Part shown: positions 20,481-32,439 of the stretch, piece by piece
How positions within the stretch are numbered: position 1 is the first letter of the stretch
Layout: every line of letters begins with the position of its first letter
Assembly (NCBI GenBank): GCA_037179335.1
Contig: JAKZHN010000004.1
Span: 1,178,001 to 1,242,000 of the forward strand
DNA: 64,000 nt
Direction of reading: 5' to 3'
Origin: Cyclaneusma minus
Taxonomy: Eukaryota > Ascomycota > Leotiomycetes > Marthamycetales > Marthamycetaceae
Translations under genes and position numbers: made by a program
Notes under the pieces: model-generated
What the model saw: the letters and a program-made list of their open reading frames with translations, nothing else
Told to the model about the DNA's origin: nothing
Database searches by the model: none

Positions 20481-23389
20481 TCAGGGTATATAGAAAGGGT
20501 TTCACAGTACCCTGCAGTCTTGCTGTCAATCAAAATTGAGGCTCGGAGTCCAGTATGCCGCCATGGGAGCTTGAGGAAACCAGAGCGTCCCTGGAGACCG
20601 CGAGACAGCGAATGACCAGGTTGTAGGGTCGTATCCGGGTAGGCGTGCATGCAGCTTTCGCCGAAGCCTTCGAATGGATTCGTTTCGACAAGCCCAGGTT
20701 GAAGCACGTCTCCAAAACTCAGGAATATCAGAAACTCTCTGATCCCAGTTCCAAATAGCAAAAACTCCGGTGGATATCTCGCAGTCTCGAGGCTGTGTCG
20801 CGCATTGGTCCAGTTTCAAAAGAGGCGCGATAGTGGTTGTCCCATAAGTTGCATTGATCGTCGTGGCGTCGAGACGCCTTGCAGCGGCCTTCTTTTTCCC
20901 GAGCCATCGTGACCATAATCCACTGTCATCAGGGTATAGGTGCAACGTACAAAGCACTCTGAAGGTGTCGCGCAAAATCCAAGGTCGCGATGAGCCTTTG
21001 GATGGGTTCCATTGCTGTCAAATGAACAATAGATTACAGTCCATGTAAAGAAGAACGAATGCCGAGAGGCGTAGATCTGGGGTCTCACTCCATCCAAGTC
21101 CGGTGGGGGAGGTGAGTTTTCGTTATGTCGGCTGGTGTGACCACCTAGGAACAAAGCTCGGTCATCTCAAGGTGGCGGAGTCTGCGGCATCTGCGACGCG
21201 TGATAGTGAAGTTCTGGGGAATGTGCGAGCGGATATCGGATTGAGCCGGTTAGACGTGGGACATGGTAGAGGTGTGGCGTATTGAAAGACTTCGAGAGAC
21301 AATGAATCCCAAGGGAGTGGGTTTGGGCAAGGTGAAGTCCAGACACGGCGTCGTTTGAAGGTTTCATCGACTCTGTTATTACCAACGGAGCGTTATAGGC
21401 TGTGATATTCTTCTCGCGATACACTCATATGCGGGCGTTTGAGTGTTTCGTGGAACCGGGTGGTTGACTCGTTGCTGCGTTCACTCTGAGTGAAGACGAT
21501 CGACGGTGAGACGGAGCAAGTGGAACTGTGGGGGTAGATCCAAGCCAGTGGCGTCGGCTTATTATGTCAATATAGAGCTCAGCAGCAGATATTCAATACA
21601 GCCTGCGAGTGGAAGGGATCCGGGTTTGGGGAGTTTGGAAATTCAGTCTGGTGTGGTGGGACAAACAGTCTTCATCGCTCCAACATGAGGTTCGATTTTC
21701 TTCAACTTCGTCGCACGTGACGGCAGGGATTATTTGAGTTAGGTTCGCCCCGCCAGATCTCTTTAGCGTCTCCACATGCCAGCCACCATCCGCGAACCCC
21801 ACCTTCACTTCTTCTTCTGCTTCAAGACTCCAACATACGTCCAACAAACACCTCAATAACCAAATCCGACTTTGAAGTAAAGCCGATTCATATTCCTAAT
21901 TTCTTGTACCAGTGGTGGGCGGCGACAGTTCTCATTTGGCCAATTGCCCTTCGGAGCCGGACCTCCCGAGAAAATGATCCTGACGCACTCCCTGTACTCT
22001 CCTTATCAAACCCCAATCATGAGATACCTCTCGGTGACTTCGACGGTCTTAAGTTGTTTGCCTTGTTCCAAGTTGCTCGAAGTCGAAGCAGAGTCGTTGA
22101 CTTCGCTTTCTCATTAGTTCACGCGGGATCCCGTCACGGCGCAGGATTGCTGTTTCGCCTTTGCGGCCGGTCGATGCAGCTCCAAGCCACTTGTGTCCTC
22201 TCCGTCCCAAGCACTCGGGTCGCCAAGCCAATTTCCAGGGAACCTCAATGCTGTCCAATGACCAGCACGTGACCGGCTTGCTACTTGCACAGTCCCAGAT
22301 CGACGATTCACGGGGTCCACAGAATCAAGATGGCGCTCGAAAGTCGGAGCCTTCTCCTCGCACTGATCACTCGGCCTCGAGACAATCAATCGGGCAGTTG
22401 TCCTATATTATTCGAGATATCGGGTTACGTGGTGCAGGCCGTCTCGTGCAAGTAGCCGTCAGCCTCGAAGGCTCTCGTCACAATGGCTGGCCCTTCAATG
22501 TCGTGCTGTTGCACCTGCTTTCTCTAGCTCAACCGGTCATGGTTGCCCGTTGGGTGATTTACCGTGTAACACTCCATCGCTAATGCATCTGCTCCGGCCT
22601 CTATCTGTGACCGGCCAGACCCCCCGCGCTCCCAAGCTTCAAGGAGTCTCTCATCGGGTCTTGCTTCATTTCCTGCTTTCCATGTCCTACACCACATGAG
22701 TCTACTGCTCATTCGTGCTCCATTCACCCTCTCGCCGGCCTCGATGACTTCCTGGAAAAACCCTTGTCCGAAGCAGTGTTTTCTGCGAAGACACACGCTT
22801 TCTCGCAGCAGGTGCTGCACCTCAATTTACCAGGTGCTTCCCTCAGTAGCACATAGCTGTTGGCCACTATCAATTATGATGCAGTCACAGCCGTTGTACA
22901 GTACGGTAAGCTAGAGCTTCCCATATGTTCAAACTGCCTAGACAATGGCAAGAGCTTGCTGCCCTACGGCCTTGTGTGCCATTTATGCACCTAACCTCCC
23001 TCAAGTTCGTTCACTCCATGTTCCAGCTGCTCACCGTGGATCACCTCTATCTCCGGCTTCCGGATCGACAAAACTCCATCGACCCCTGGACTAGCCTTCC
23101 TCTCGAATCTATCTGGCTCTGGCCACTGTCAGGATTTTGTGCAGGCCTTTGGGGTTTTCCGCCGCTACGTGCAACATATCTATCGTTGGACGAAGTCGAG
23201 TTTCTATATCGACCGATTTCGATTTTGAGGCCCCTTCTTACTTGTAGGACACTACTGCCTACAGACGACTCTTACATCTGAACTCGATCTTCGCAACCTT
23301 CGCTGGTCTTGACATGACACGCCTCATACCTTACCCGACATCTTTACCCTCCGACTGTTCAGAGCTGTCCCCATGGTCTTGATATTACG
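20481..23389. other. Long region without a supported gene
   Basis: About 2.9 kb between the permease and the rhodopsin-domain gene. Open frames of 60-150 codons occur on both strands (for example minus 20975-20526) but show no recognisable family, domain or splice-linked continuation. It may contain decayed gene fragments or long UTRs. No terminal or tandem repeats were seen. Confidence 0.4.
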
Positions 23390-25196
23390 ATGTCTCACCA
23401 AGCACAAACGACGCTCATAACTGCCTACACTCTGACAGTCGTCTCGGGCTTCATCATTGGCCTACGGATTGTGCTGCGCGGTCTGAAGAAAGAGCGCTTC
23501 AAGCCGGATGACTGGTTGATGCTGGCAGCTTTCCCATGCCAGATCATCAACACTGCTTTCTACTCTGTCATTGTCCCTGATGGAAGCAACTTGGTGGAGG
23601 ATCCATCAGGACTAACACCGGAGCAAGTTCAACAGCGTGAGCTTTCTGCGTGCAGGCCCAAGAACGCAGACTTACCCTTCATGTAGATGAATATGGATCG
23701 GTTTTTGCTTTGGCTGGACGGCCATTCTATATGACCTACATCTGGCTACTGAAAGGATGTATCGTGAGTGGAATCCTTCGTAAGAATTGCTTTATCGAGC
23801 ACTACTGATAAACTGAACGGCAGCTGATCTACTATACGCGACTTACTTCACGCACTTCAGAAATTAAACTCGTCCAAGCCACGGGGATTCTTCTAGTCCT
23901 AACTTGGATTGGATGTATGCTTTCATTTTTCCTGGCATGTAGACCATTTTCTGGGTAGGTCAACTCAACAATCATGCATCAATCTCAAGGGCTGTGCTGA
24001 TATATTCAGCTACTTTCAAGTAAACCCATCGCCAGGGGCGGCTTGCACAGTAAGTTGAAATCGTAGCGTAACTTTGTCCTTGATAATACACTAACCTTAT
24101 GTCCAGACTGCTGTAAGAGCTCCTTAGACCTATCTGCCCCTGATACGAATGAACACCAATAGCTAAATATGAAGGCAGACTGCTGCGGTAATCACGCAAG
24201 GTTCTGTATGTAGTATCTTCAACGTCTTGAACATGCCCCTATGCAAAGACTAACGTCCGACCCAGACTGAAATTGGAACGGCGATCCTCTTGATGGCAAT
24301 TCCATTACCTATTATTGCACGAGCTCGACTCCCAATGAAGACCAAGATCCAGCTCTTCGCCGTCTTCCTGTTCGGATCTTTCGTACGCGACTTTTCATAC
24401 CTCCCCCAATAAATCTTCCCAATCCCAAGGTCCCCAAGAACCATCATCGCTAACACACCCCGTATAGGACATAGTTATCTCCGCCATGCGCATGGTAATC
24501 GTTCTTCAAAACCTAACCCAACTCAACAAGCTCATCTGGGGCCAGGTAAATCCCCCCTCCCTTCTCCCACCCCCCACCGAACCCCAACTGACATATCAAA
24601 CTCCCAAGCTCGAATGCTTCGCAGCAACAGTAGTAGCCAACGCCCCCATCATCTGGGGTCTATATCGCCACACCCGGCGCGCCGCATCCAGCCACCACAG
24701 TTCCCGCGGCCTCTCGTACGGCGCAGCTGGCCAGCCAGCCTCCTTACCACACAATTTAAACGACCATAAAACTCCAGGAATTGGTATGAGCAAAGTTAGT
24801 AAAGGGCCGTATTCTTCTGTAAGTCGATTTCGCTCGTCTTCAAGTTGTTTTGCTTTGACTTCATTCCTATCCTCCTATTCCTGGGGAATTAAATCACTTT
24901 GAAGAAGTTGGAAGGACTTGTGCAAGATGTTTTATATAGGCTAATACGGGGGGTTGCTAATTCAGTGGCATAAATTACAGGACGAGGCAATGAATAGCGA
25001 ATCAACGGCAGCCGATAGTCTGAGTATGTCGAGAGTTTTCCTGGGGGAGATTGGGGGGATCGAGAAGACGGTGGAGGTGCGGCAGGAGACGTATAGTGCG
25101 GATGAGGAGAGAGATGTTGGGGGGGGGGGGGATATTGGGGTTGTGAGGACGGCGATTTATGGGTATGATGGGGAGGTGAGAGGGGCTGCGCGATAA
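23390..25196 (+). CDS. Fungal rhodopsin-domain integral membrane protein
   Basis: Seven-helix fungal membrane protein of the rhodopsin-domain family, function unknown. Exons: 23390-23636, 23687-23763, 23824-23954, 24010-24049, 24179-24205, 24266-24382, 24468-24545, 24609-24818 and 24981-25196, about 380 aa. A 6-nt micro-exon at 24107-24112 may also be used; the model between 24050 and 24265 is the least certain part. Family marks are FKPDDWLMLAAFP after TM1, LIYYTRLT, the FFLACRPFSGYF segment before the Cys-containing loop (GAACT), AILLMAIPLPII, RARLPMKTKIQLFAVFLFGS, and VANAPIIWGLYR in the last helix. The C-terminal tail is polar and acidic with a poly-Gly run (a 13-G homopolymer near 25120), where an indel would alter the end of the protein. 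Confidence 0.85.
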
Positions 25197-26055
25197 CGAC
25201 GACTCTGCGAACAGATGGGATGACCGATGGGAGATGAAATATACGGCTGGAAATGCTGGATTTGGGAGGCATTATTCGAGTACCTAAAGGTACCTTAGCT
25301 GGTCTACGAAGCGGACAATAGATCTTGTCTGAAGCAGGATCTGACACGGATCTTGGAATCCAAGTGTCGATGGTCCTGGAGAGGAACGTTTCTGGGAGGG
25401 CGGAGCGTTTCGATTCAATGTTATATTATTGGAATGTGGGATTATAGATAGTCCCGTGTAAAAGGAAATTATGAAGACTTACAGGTTCCGAAAACATCGA
25501 ATATTTTCGCCCATTGCTTCATCTGAGTTGAGGTAGTGTCGAAATCCAAGAGCCGTGTCCGGAGTAGCGTCCGGATGACAAGAGTCTTGACGTCTTTCAT
25601 GTCACAGGGCTAAGTGGGCCCCGGAGCGCAGATCGACAGGGGTTGCCCCGCCACAAGTTGTTGCCTCCCAAACACTCCGCAGACCGCAGACAACACTCGA
25701 TTTTATCTCCGATTTGTTGGCAACAGGTGCGCTCCGCCTCGATACTTCTGGAGGCCAATCGAATCGCCTCTTCGAGTCATTTATGAATCACTTATTTCGC
25801 CCCCTTCATCTTATGCGCCTATAGAGCTTCTGCTGGTTCAGAACACCTAATCCATTGTTGAGACCGGTGGCGAAGCGTCTCCGAATCAACAGCTACCTAG
25901 TACGTCCGAGGGTTGCTTAGTCCTCCTAGCGACAGACCCTTTTTACTTCCCACAACCGCTCGAGAATATTTCATCTTCGATATCAGGACCGCGAACCTTG
26001 CCAACAGATACAACTCGAGCGCAGACGACAGTGCGACGTGGGGCTGACAGTCACC
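25197..26055. other. Intergenic, promoter of the HATPase gene
   Basis: About 860 bases with no supported ORF. The ATG at 26056 lies in ACCATGG context, supporting that start. Confidence 0.45.
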
Positions 26056-29000
26056 ATGGACTTCGAGAAGCTCCGCGCAAAGACGATCGCCTCAGCCCAA
26101 GAGGAAGAGGCTGTTACCGTCAACACTCGCGCTTTAATCGACAAAGTCCTCGCTCGTTACTCCGGCGAGTGGACGACCCTCCGCGAGCTGATCCAGAATG
26201 CTGCAGACGCCCAAGCCTCGACTGTGACGATCAAATTCGAAACCATCCCTTCTGCGAGCGTACCGTTACCCTCAAACTCGACAAATCAGTCCGAAATACT
26301 GAAGCACACGTTGCTAAATCACACATTATCGAGACTTGTAGTTACAAATGACGGTTTGCCGTTCGGACAAAATGACTGGACTCGGCTGAAGAGGATCGCG
26401 GAGGGAAACCCCGATGAAACGAAGATTGGCGCATTTGGAGTGGGTTTCTACAGCGTTTTCGCAGATTGCGAAGATCCGTTTGTGAGCTCGGGGAATGAGG
26501 CTATGGCGTTTTACTGGAAGGGGAATTCGCTTTTCACCAGGAGGCTGCAGCTTGATGCTGGAGATGCGAGTAACTCGACAAGCTTCGTCCTGAATTACCG
26601 AAATACCACCTCTCCGGTCCCATCACTTCTGTCGCTGTGTCAGTTTCTGGCTACCAGTCTGACTTTCGTGGCGCTACAAAATATCGAGTTGTGGTTGGAT
26701 GGCTGGAAGATTCTGGATTTGAAGAAGAAGGCTAGTCCTGGTGTGGAGGTTCCCATTCCTAGAGATGTGGAAACCAAGACTAAGGACGGGTTAATGAAGA
26801 TTCAGAGCCTGGAGAGGGAGAGTGTTCAGATGGATGCCACTTTCATGAATGTGGTCGGGTGGAAACCGGCCGTTCCCAGCAAACCTGTGGGTAGCGATTC
26901 ATACGGCAGCAATCCTTCGGACGTACCTTCTCTGAAGTCTTTCTTTTCACGGTTGACGTCGAGATCAGATAAGAATGAGGCGAAGAATAAAAAGGTGGCG
27001 GAGGAGAAGGCAACTCAGGACCAGATTGATGATAAACTTACCGTTACAACGACTGCCAACGTTTTCCTAAGAATCACTACTGCAATGGTGAAAACCTTCT
27101 GCTCGGCATCATTCTCTGCGGAGCTGGAACGAGCCACGAAAAAACCTCCTCCAAAGATGACAAAACTCTCGATTTTGACGTCTTCATATGACGAGCTGGC
27201 CGCTTCGAACGGATCCTTCAAGGCTGATTTGGTGGCGAAGACAGTCGATATATGGTCCTCAGTCCTTCCTACCAAGAAACCAGGAGGCCGCATATTTATC
27301 GGATTTCCCACACACCAAACCACTGGTGCTGGAATGCATCTTTCTGCTCCGTCACTTATCCCCACCGTGGAACGAGAGTCGGCAGACTTGCAAGCAAGAT
27401 GGGTGCGAAATTGGAATATCGAGATGCTCCGTGCCAGCGGTATCACGACTCGTCTTGCCTTTGCAGGAGAAATGGCGGATCTGGGAGACAAAGTCAGGAG
27501 AGCGGCGGAAGCTGCCGGCCGTGGAACCAAAATAAATCTCGAAGACGTCTCAAAATTCCTCCCAGAGGCTGAACACATCCTGCGGACTTATACGTTTGGC
27601 GAGTCTACACCTAGCGCACAGGTCGCTCAGCTCATCGAAGAAGCTTTCTGGATGACGTACAAGAAGGCCTGTATCGAGATATACAGTACTCGTGGTGTTC
27701 TTCTGACCACCACCGTTCGACTGACATCCGATGATCTCAATGGTTTTGTGGATGGCATTCCTGTAGTGCCCAAGGAATTGGCTCAAGAGAGGCTCATCCA
27801 GAAGCTCCAAGATTTTGGGCTCATTACGGAAATCACCACGGGCGACATCAAGCAAGAACTGGAAAGAAAGTCTCTCAACAAAGACCAACTAATCAAGTTC
27901 TTGGAGTGGGCTTCTCGCAAGGCCCTCGCCGGTGACATAGCCATTGGGACACTCCAATCGTTATTCGATGTGACAGTGGCGACTATTGGAGAGAAAGGTC
28001 CTCAAGGTAGTGTCATCGCTTTGAGTACAATTGAGTGTTTCCTCGATCCAAAGAAGATACCGCCTGAGGTTCCCATACCACCAAATACATTGGATTTCGA
28101 AATTACTCGCAATTTGAACACCAACCATATGGAAGCTCTTGGCTTTCGACCTCTGGAACTGGTACCTTGGCTACGCTATGTTGATACGTTGAGAGGCGGC
28201 GCGGCGGAACACGACATAACCCTGTCCCCTAAATTCGCCGCCCAAGTGCTTGCAATTTTCTCCAAGTCGTGGGAGAGTCTCAGCGCCAGCTCCAAGGCCA
28301 CTGTGATCTCGTTGCTTCAATCATGGACTTGCGTCCCAACCAAGTCCGGCATGAAGAAGCCACAGGAAGCTTACTTCCCCAGTGTTAAGCTTTTCGACGA
28401 TTTGCCTGTCGTGACGGGCTGCCCGAGTGTCAAAGACAAATTCTTTGCGGCTTTGGGCGTCCGGAAGACAGTTGAGCTCAACGTGATTTTCGAACGTCTG
28501 TTGTCTCCGCCTGCTTACGAAGAAAAGGATATGCAGGTCAAGAAATGGAGTCATGTGGATCTGATCAAGTATTTGACGTCTGTCAAGGACGACATCCCTG
28601 GTGCTGATATGGCACGGCTGAGAGATGCTTACATTTGTCCCGCGGAAAAAGGACCCAGGACCTCTGGAGGAGGGGCAGGGTCAAATGGACTGGGCTTGTA
28701 CAAAATCTCAGAGCTCTATGTGCCCGAGGAAGAATTGCGACAGCTTGGTTTACCAACCCTCTCCTGGCCCGGCCAAGTTTGGCGTCTCAGCAGTCCGGAA
28801 GCCAGGTTCTTGTCACAACTGGGTCTGCAGATGTTTCCGAGTGTACCAGTCCTTGTTGGTATGATGTCTTCGACTGATCAGGCTCTTCGCAACAAAGCGA
28901 TGGGTTACTTCGTCACACGTCATGCTATCAACAAGTATGATCGCTTTTCTCTGGCTGATGCTGGAAACGCATTCTTGCCGGTGGAGGGCGATGAGAAACT

Positions 29001-31458
29001 CCTGGTCAAGCCAGCCGACTGCTTCACAAACGACAAGGCGGCTGTCCTCGGCTTCCACATTCTGAAGAAAGGCTTGCATCCACACGCCGCTATGTTTGGG
29101 GTGGGAAGAGATCCTTCGATGGCAGAATGCTGCAAACGTTTGGCCAACGAGCCGCCCCTAACACGACGTGACGCAATCCCCATATTCAATTATCTCTCCA
29201 CCCGACATCTTGAGCTGAGCTCAAACGATGCCATGAACCTGGGAGATATCAGGATAGTCCCTATTACCCCTAGGGCTAGTGTAGAGGAATCTCCGGAGAA
29301 GATCAGTCTCCACGTTCAGTTTGTCACGCCAAAGCAATGCTACATTGGCGATTCTGAGACTTACAGAGAAATCTTCACTTACATCGATTTCGGTCAGGCC
29401 TCGAACACGTTTCTACTCAAGTGCGGTGCCAAACACGAACCCTCGAAAACGGAAATCGCTGCTCGAGTCTGCCGCGAGCCTGCCAGGCTTCTGAACGTCC
29501 TTCAAACCCCTGAGAAGTATCTCAAGCTACTGCAAAGCTTGGCAGAAGACATGGCGACGCTGAAGAAGGATAAGAACTTGTGGAAGCAGATGAAGTCTTC
29601 GAAGTTTCTCCTGGCGATGCAAGAGATCAAGTCCTCTGCTGCGCCAAGGCCTCGCCCTGCGACTGATGGTCCCATTGATGATGAGGACGATGACGAAGGT
29701 GCACCCGTCAGACAATACTCATTGGCTCATCCAAGCGATATTGTGATACTTGACGACTACACAAGCTACCGTCTTTTCCGCGAGGCTCTACTCATCTGCC
29801 CTGAATCCGACGTTCTTGAGCAGTTTTATGTTGCTCTTGGTGCCCCTTGTCTTAGTGACATTGTCGAAGAATACCAGCGTATTGGACGCACCACGGATCG
29901 TCAAGCAAGCGCCCAGAAACTGCAAAAGCTGATTCTGGAGCGTGCGAAAATCTTCCTCTATGAGCATGCAAGAGAGTACATTAAGCATGATGCTAAGTGG
30001 CTGGAGAAGTACCTCACTGTCAAAATCGTTGATGGGATTACGTTGCGGAAATCTTTGAAGGGCTATCCACACAGTCATAATGAGAAACGCACTGTGGCAC
30101 TTACAAACGAGTCGCGCGATTCGTGGATACTATGGGTTACGAATGACTTCGATCTCTTCGAAGTCAGCATGCAGGTCTCGAAACTGCTCCTGGAACGACC
30201 CAAGAGGCAAGCTTACCTGGCTTTTGAGACTCTGTTGGCTTCAGATTTGTACAAGTTGCGAGCACGAGGATACAACGTCGATCGTATCTTGAAGCACAAG
30301 GAGGCCGAAGCTAGACTGGCAGAGGACAGGAGAAGGAAGATGCTTGAAGAAGAGCAAGCCAAGATGCGGGAAGATGAAGAGCTCTGGAGGCAACAGAGTC
30401 AGATCGCCACCGGGGGTTCCGCTTCAACTGCCGTTACAGCTTCTGCTCGCGCTGCCATTCCCCCATCCCCCGACCGCCCCATGCCCGGCGCATTCGACGT
30501 CGACGACCCCGACACTCCCCCGCGTGAATCCGGTCGCAACTCACTCTTCAGCAACTTCACCCGGCATTTCAACTCCAACAACAATGAAGGGCATGGCGCT
30601 CTCAGCAACATCATCCGTGGCATCCGCGGCAACAGCCAACAACACATAGACAGTCCACAAGACTCCGCCGATGCGCCACCACCGCCCTACAACGAAGCCG
30701 GTGGCCCACGTAGCATCAACACCAGCGGTCCCCAAACCGCCACCTCCCCCGCCGCTCTATCCAACAACCTACAGCGCGCCATCAAAGCCAGCCGCGCGCA
30801 CAATTCCAGCGGCGTATTCTCCGCCCCCTCCACAACCAACGTCAAAGAAACGTCCACGTACTGCGACAGCACGCCCGCGCATAACATCACCTTCGCCGGC
30901 CCCATCGCACACGGGATTCGCATGTACGTCGCCAATTCCATGGCCTCTGCCGGCACCGCGCAAGCCTTTTTGCAATCACATACTTATGGATTAAACACGT
31001 TTGCAAGGATGCTAAAAGATGTGGCTGAGGTTTATGACATGGAATTGGGCGCTATGCATGTTTTTTACGATGAACAGAGTCAGGCGATTGCGTTTAATAG
31101 TAGTGGGAGTGTGTTTTGTAACTATTCGTACTTCGAGCAGTTGCATTTGAAGACTCTGGATGGCGCGGGGGGTACTGGCGCGGAGAAGAGAATCGAGGCG
31201 ATTGCTTATTGGTGGAGTACGGTGGCGCATGAGTTGGCGCATAATGTGGTAGGGGCGCACGGGCAGGAGCATAGTTATTACACGTGAGTTTGCTTCCCTT
31301 CCCCCTTTTTCTTGGACTCTTGAACGGTTGGCTAACGATGGATTAGTGAGGCTTTTGTCACGATGTACTTTGCGAAGATGGCGGCGAAGAGTATGGAGTT
31401 TGCTGCTGCTCTTCTTCCGGCCGGGAATACGCAGACGGTGAGGTCGCTGCTTGACTAG
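26056..31458 (+). CDS. Giant sacsin-like HATPase protein (DUF3684-type) with C-terminal HELAH motif
   Basis: Two exons, 26056-31283 and 31347-31458, 1779 aa. The N-terminus is a GHKL/Hsp90-type ATPase module: LRELIQNAADA around residues 42-52 (the E...N catalytic box), then NDGLPFG and the glycine-rich lid IGAFGVGFYSVF, closely like Hsp90 and sacsin. The middle matches the fungal DUF3684-type family as I remember it; function unknown, chaperone-like activity inferred. A coiled coil (EEEQAKMREDEELWRQQ) precedes a Pro/Ser-rich disordered linker. The conserved end has HELAHNVVGAH starting at residue 1725, a gluzincin/metzincin-like HExxH with a third His at 1735. A 63-nt intron splits the codon after HSYY; the last exon encodes EAFVTMYFAKMAA and the end. 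An upstream GTG at 26038 is not credible as a eukaryotic start. Confidence 0.9.
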
Positions 31459-32439
31459 AAGGTTTGGCGTTTCTGGTTTTCGGGCCTTCGGCGTCTCTAG
31501 AGATAAGAACACTTTGTGTGGGACTACTTATAGACGCATGGCTTGGAGTCGGCGTCTGAGGCCGAGGGAGGGGTCTTTGAACAGGATGGTGCGGGGTGGC
31601 TGCGCTGTATATGGCCGATAAGAATTTGTACCTAGATGCTACTACATTGAGATCAAAGTGCCTGAATTCCCTGGAATGAAAAGGGTGGCAGTGGTCAGAT
31701 ATACTGCTCTTTTTGTCGTTTGAGATCATGAGATGCATTAAGCGTAGGGAATCTTCTGAAGTACTACCTAGGTACTGGGGAAAGTCCTATAACTCAGCAT
31801 GCTCTTGATTACTAGGGACCTTCCCCATAATCGAAGGGGGTTGCAGATTTTTTTTTTCCGTCCCACTGTTACTATAGACAGTTCGGCTACAGGTAAAGAT
31901 AAAGCCTTTGCGGCCTCGTTTGACCATTGCTGGTGGCAGCAGTGCTTTGAGCGCGAAGCGGTGGTACGATTCGAAGTGCCTAGGCTACCTACGTATATCA
32001 TCACGTGACCAGGTCTTCAGGGAAAGGCTTGGAATGTTGAAATTTCTTAAAGCTATATGAGCTGTCCTTGTGACCGACATTCTTGAATTCTCCAGAGAAA
32101 TTTCTACAGCGGAATACAGTGATGGCGACTGGGATGGCGCTGTGCCCATGTGCGTTTTGGTTTCCATACTTGGAGTCGTTGCGGTTTTGGCATCTGGCAT
32201 GAACGTGGAGGTGACTTCTTTGGTTCGGTTTTGGATTTCCTAGTGGGTGAGCTGGTGCTGTCGTAGGCTATTTGCTGCTGGGACTGTCTGTTGTTGTCAA
32301 AATAAGGTGTAGCTGTCGACTGTGATAACACTCTGGGAATCGCCAGGCTAGAGGGCCTGCCATCGCCGCTTGGGTTCCTTTCGCCGTTTCCTTGAACTAC
32401 TGTCATCCGAGGATCTAAAGTGTAGCAAACAGCACGCCT
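31459..32439. other. Intergenic with a MITE remnant
   Basis: About 1 kb between the HATPase gene and the 570-bp array. It contains a MITE right terminus at about 31835-31872 (GCAG, poly-T, then CCCACTGTTA) with diverged 19-bp units before it. No gene is supported. Confidence 0.5.
31750..31872. mobile_element. Truncated Tc1/mariner-type MITE (right end)
   Basis: The end at 31862-31870 (CCCACTGTT) preceded by a T-run and CTGCA-type sequence matches the inverted terminal repeat of the 15865-16089 element. Upstream units (CTTGATTACTAGGGACC, TTCCCCATAATCGAAGGGG) are diverged 19-bp repeats. The left end is not recognisable. Confidence 0.55.

Noticed and set aside
20526..21154. Minus-strand ORFs of 112-149 codons after the permease
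   Set aside because: No recognisable family, no splice-linked continuation and no codon bias like the real genes.
26038..26055. Upstream GTG start for the HATPase protein
   Set aside because: Non-ATG starts are rare in fungi and the ATG at 26056 has a strong context and aligns with the family start.
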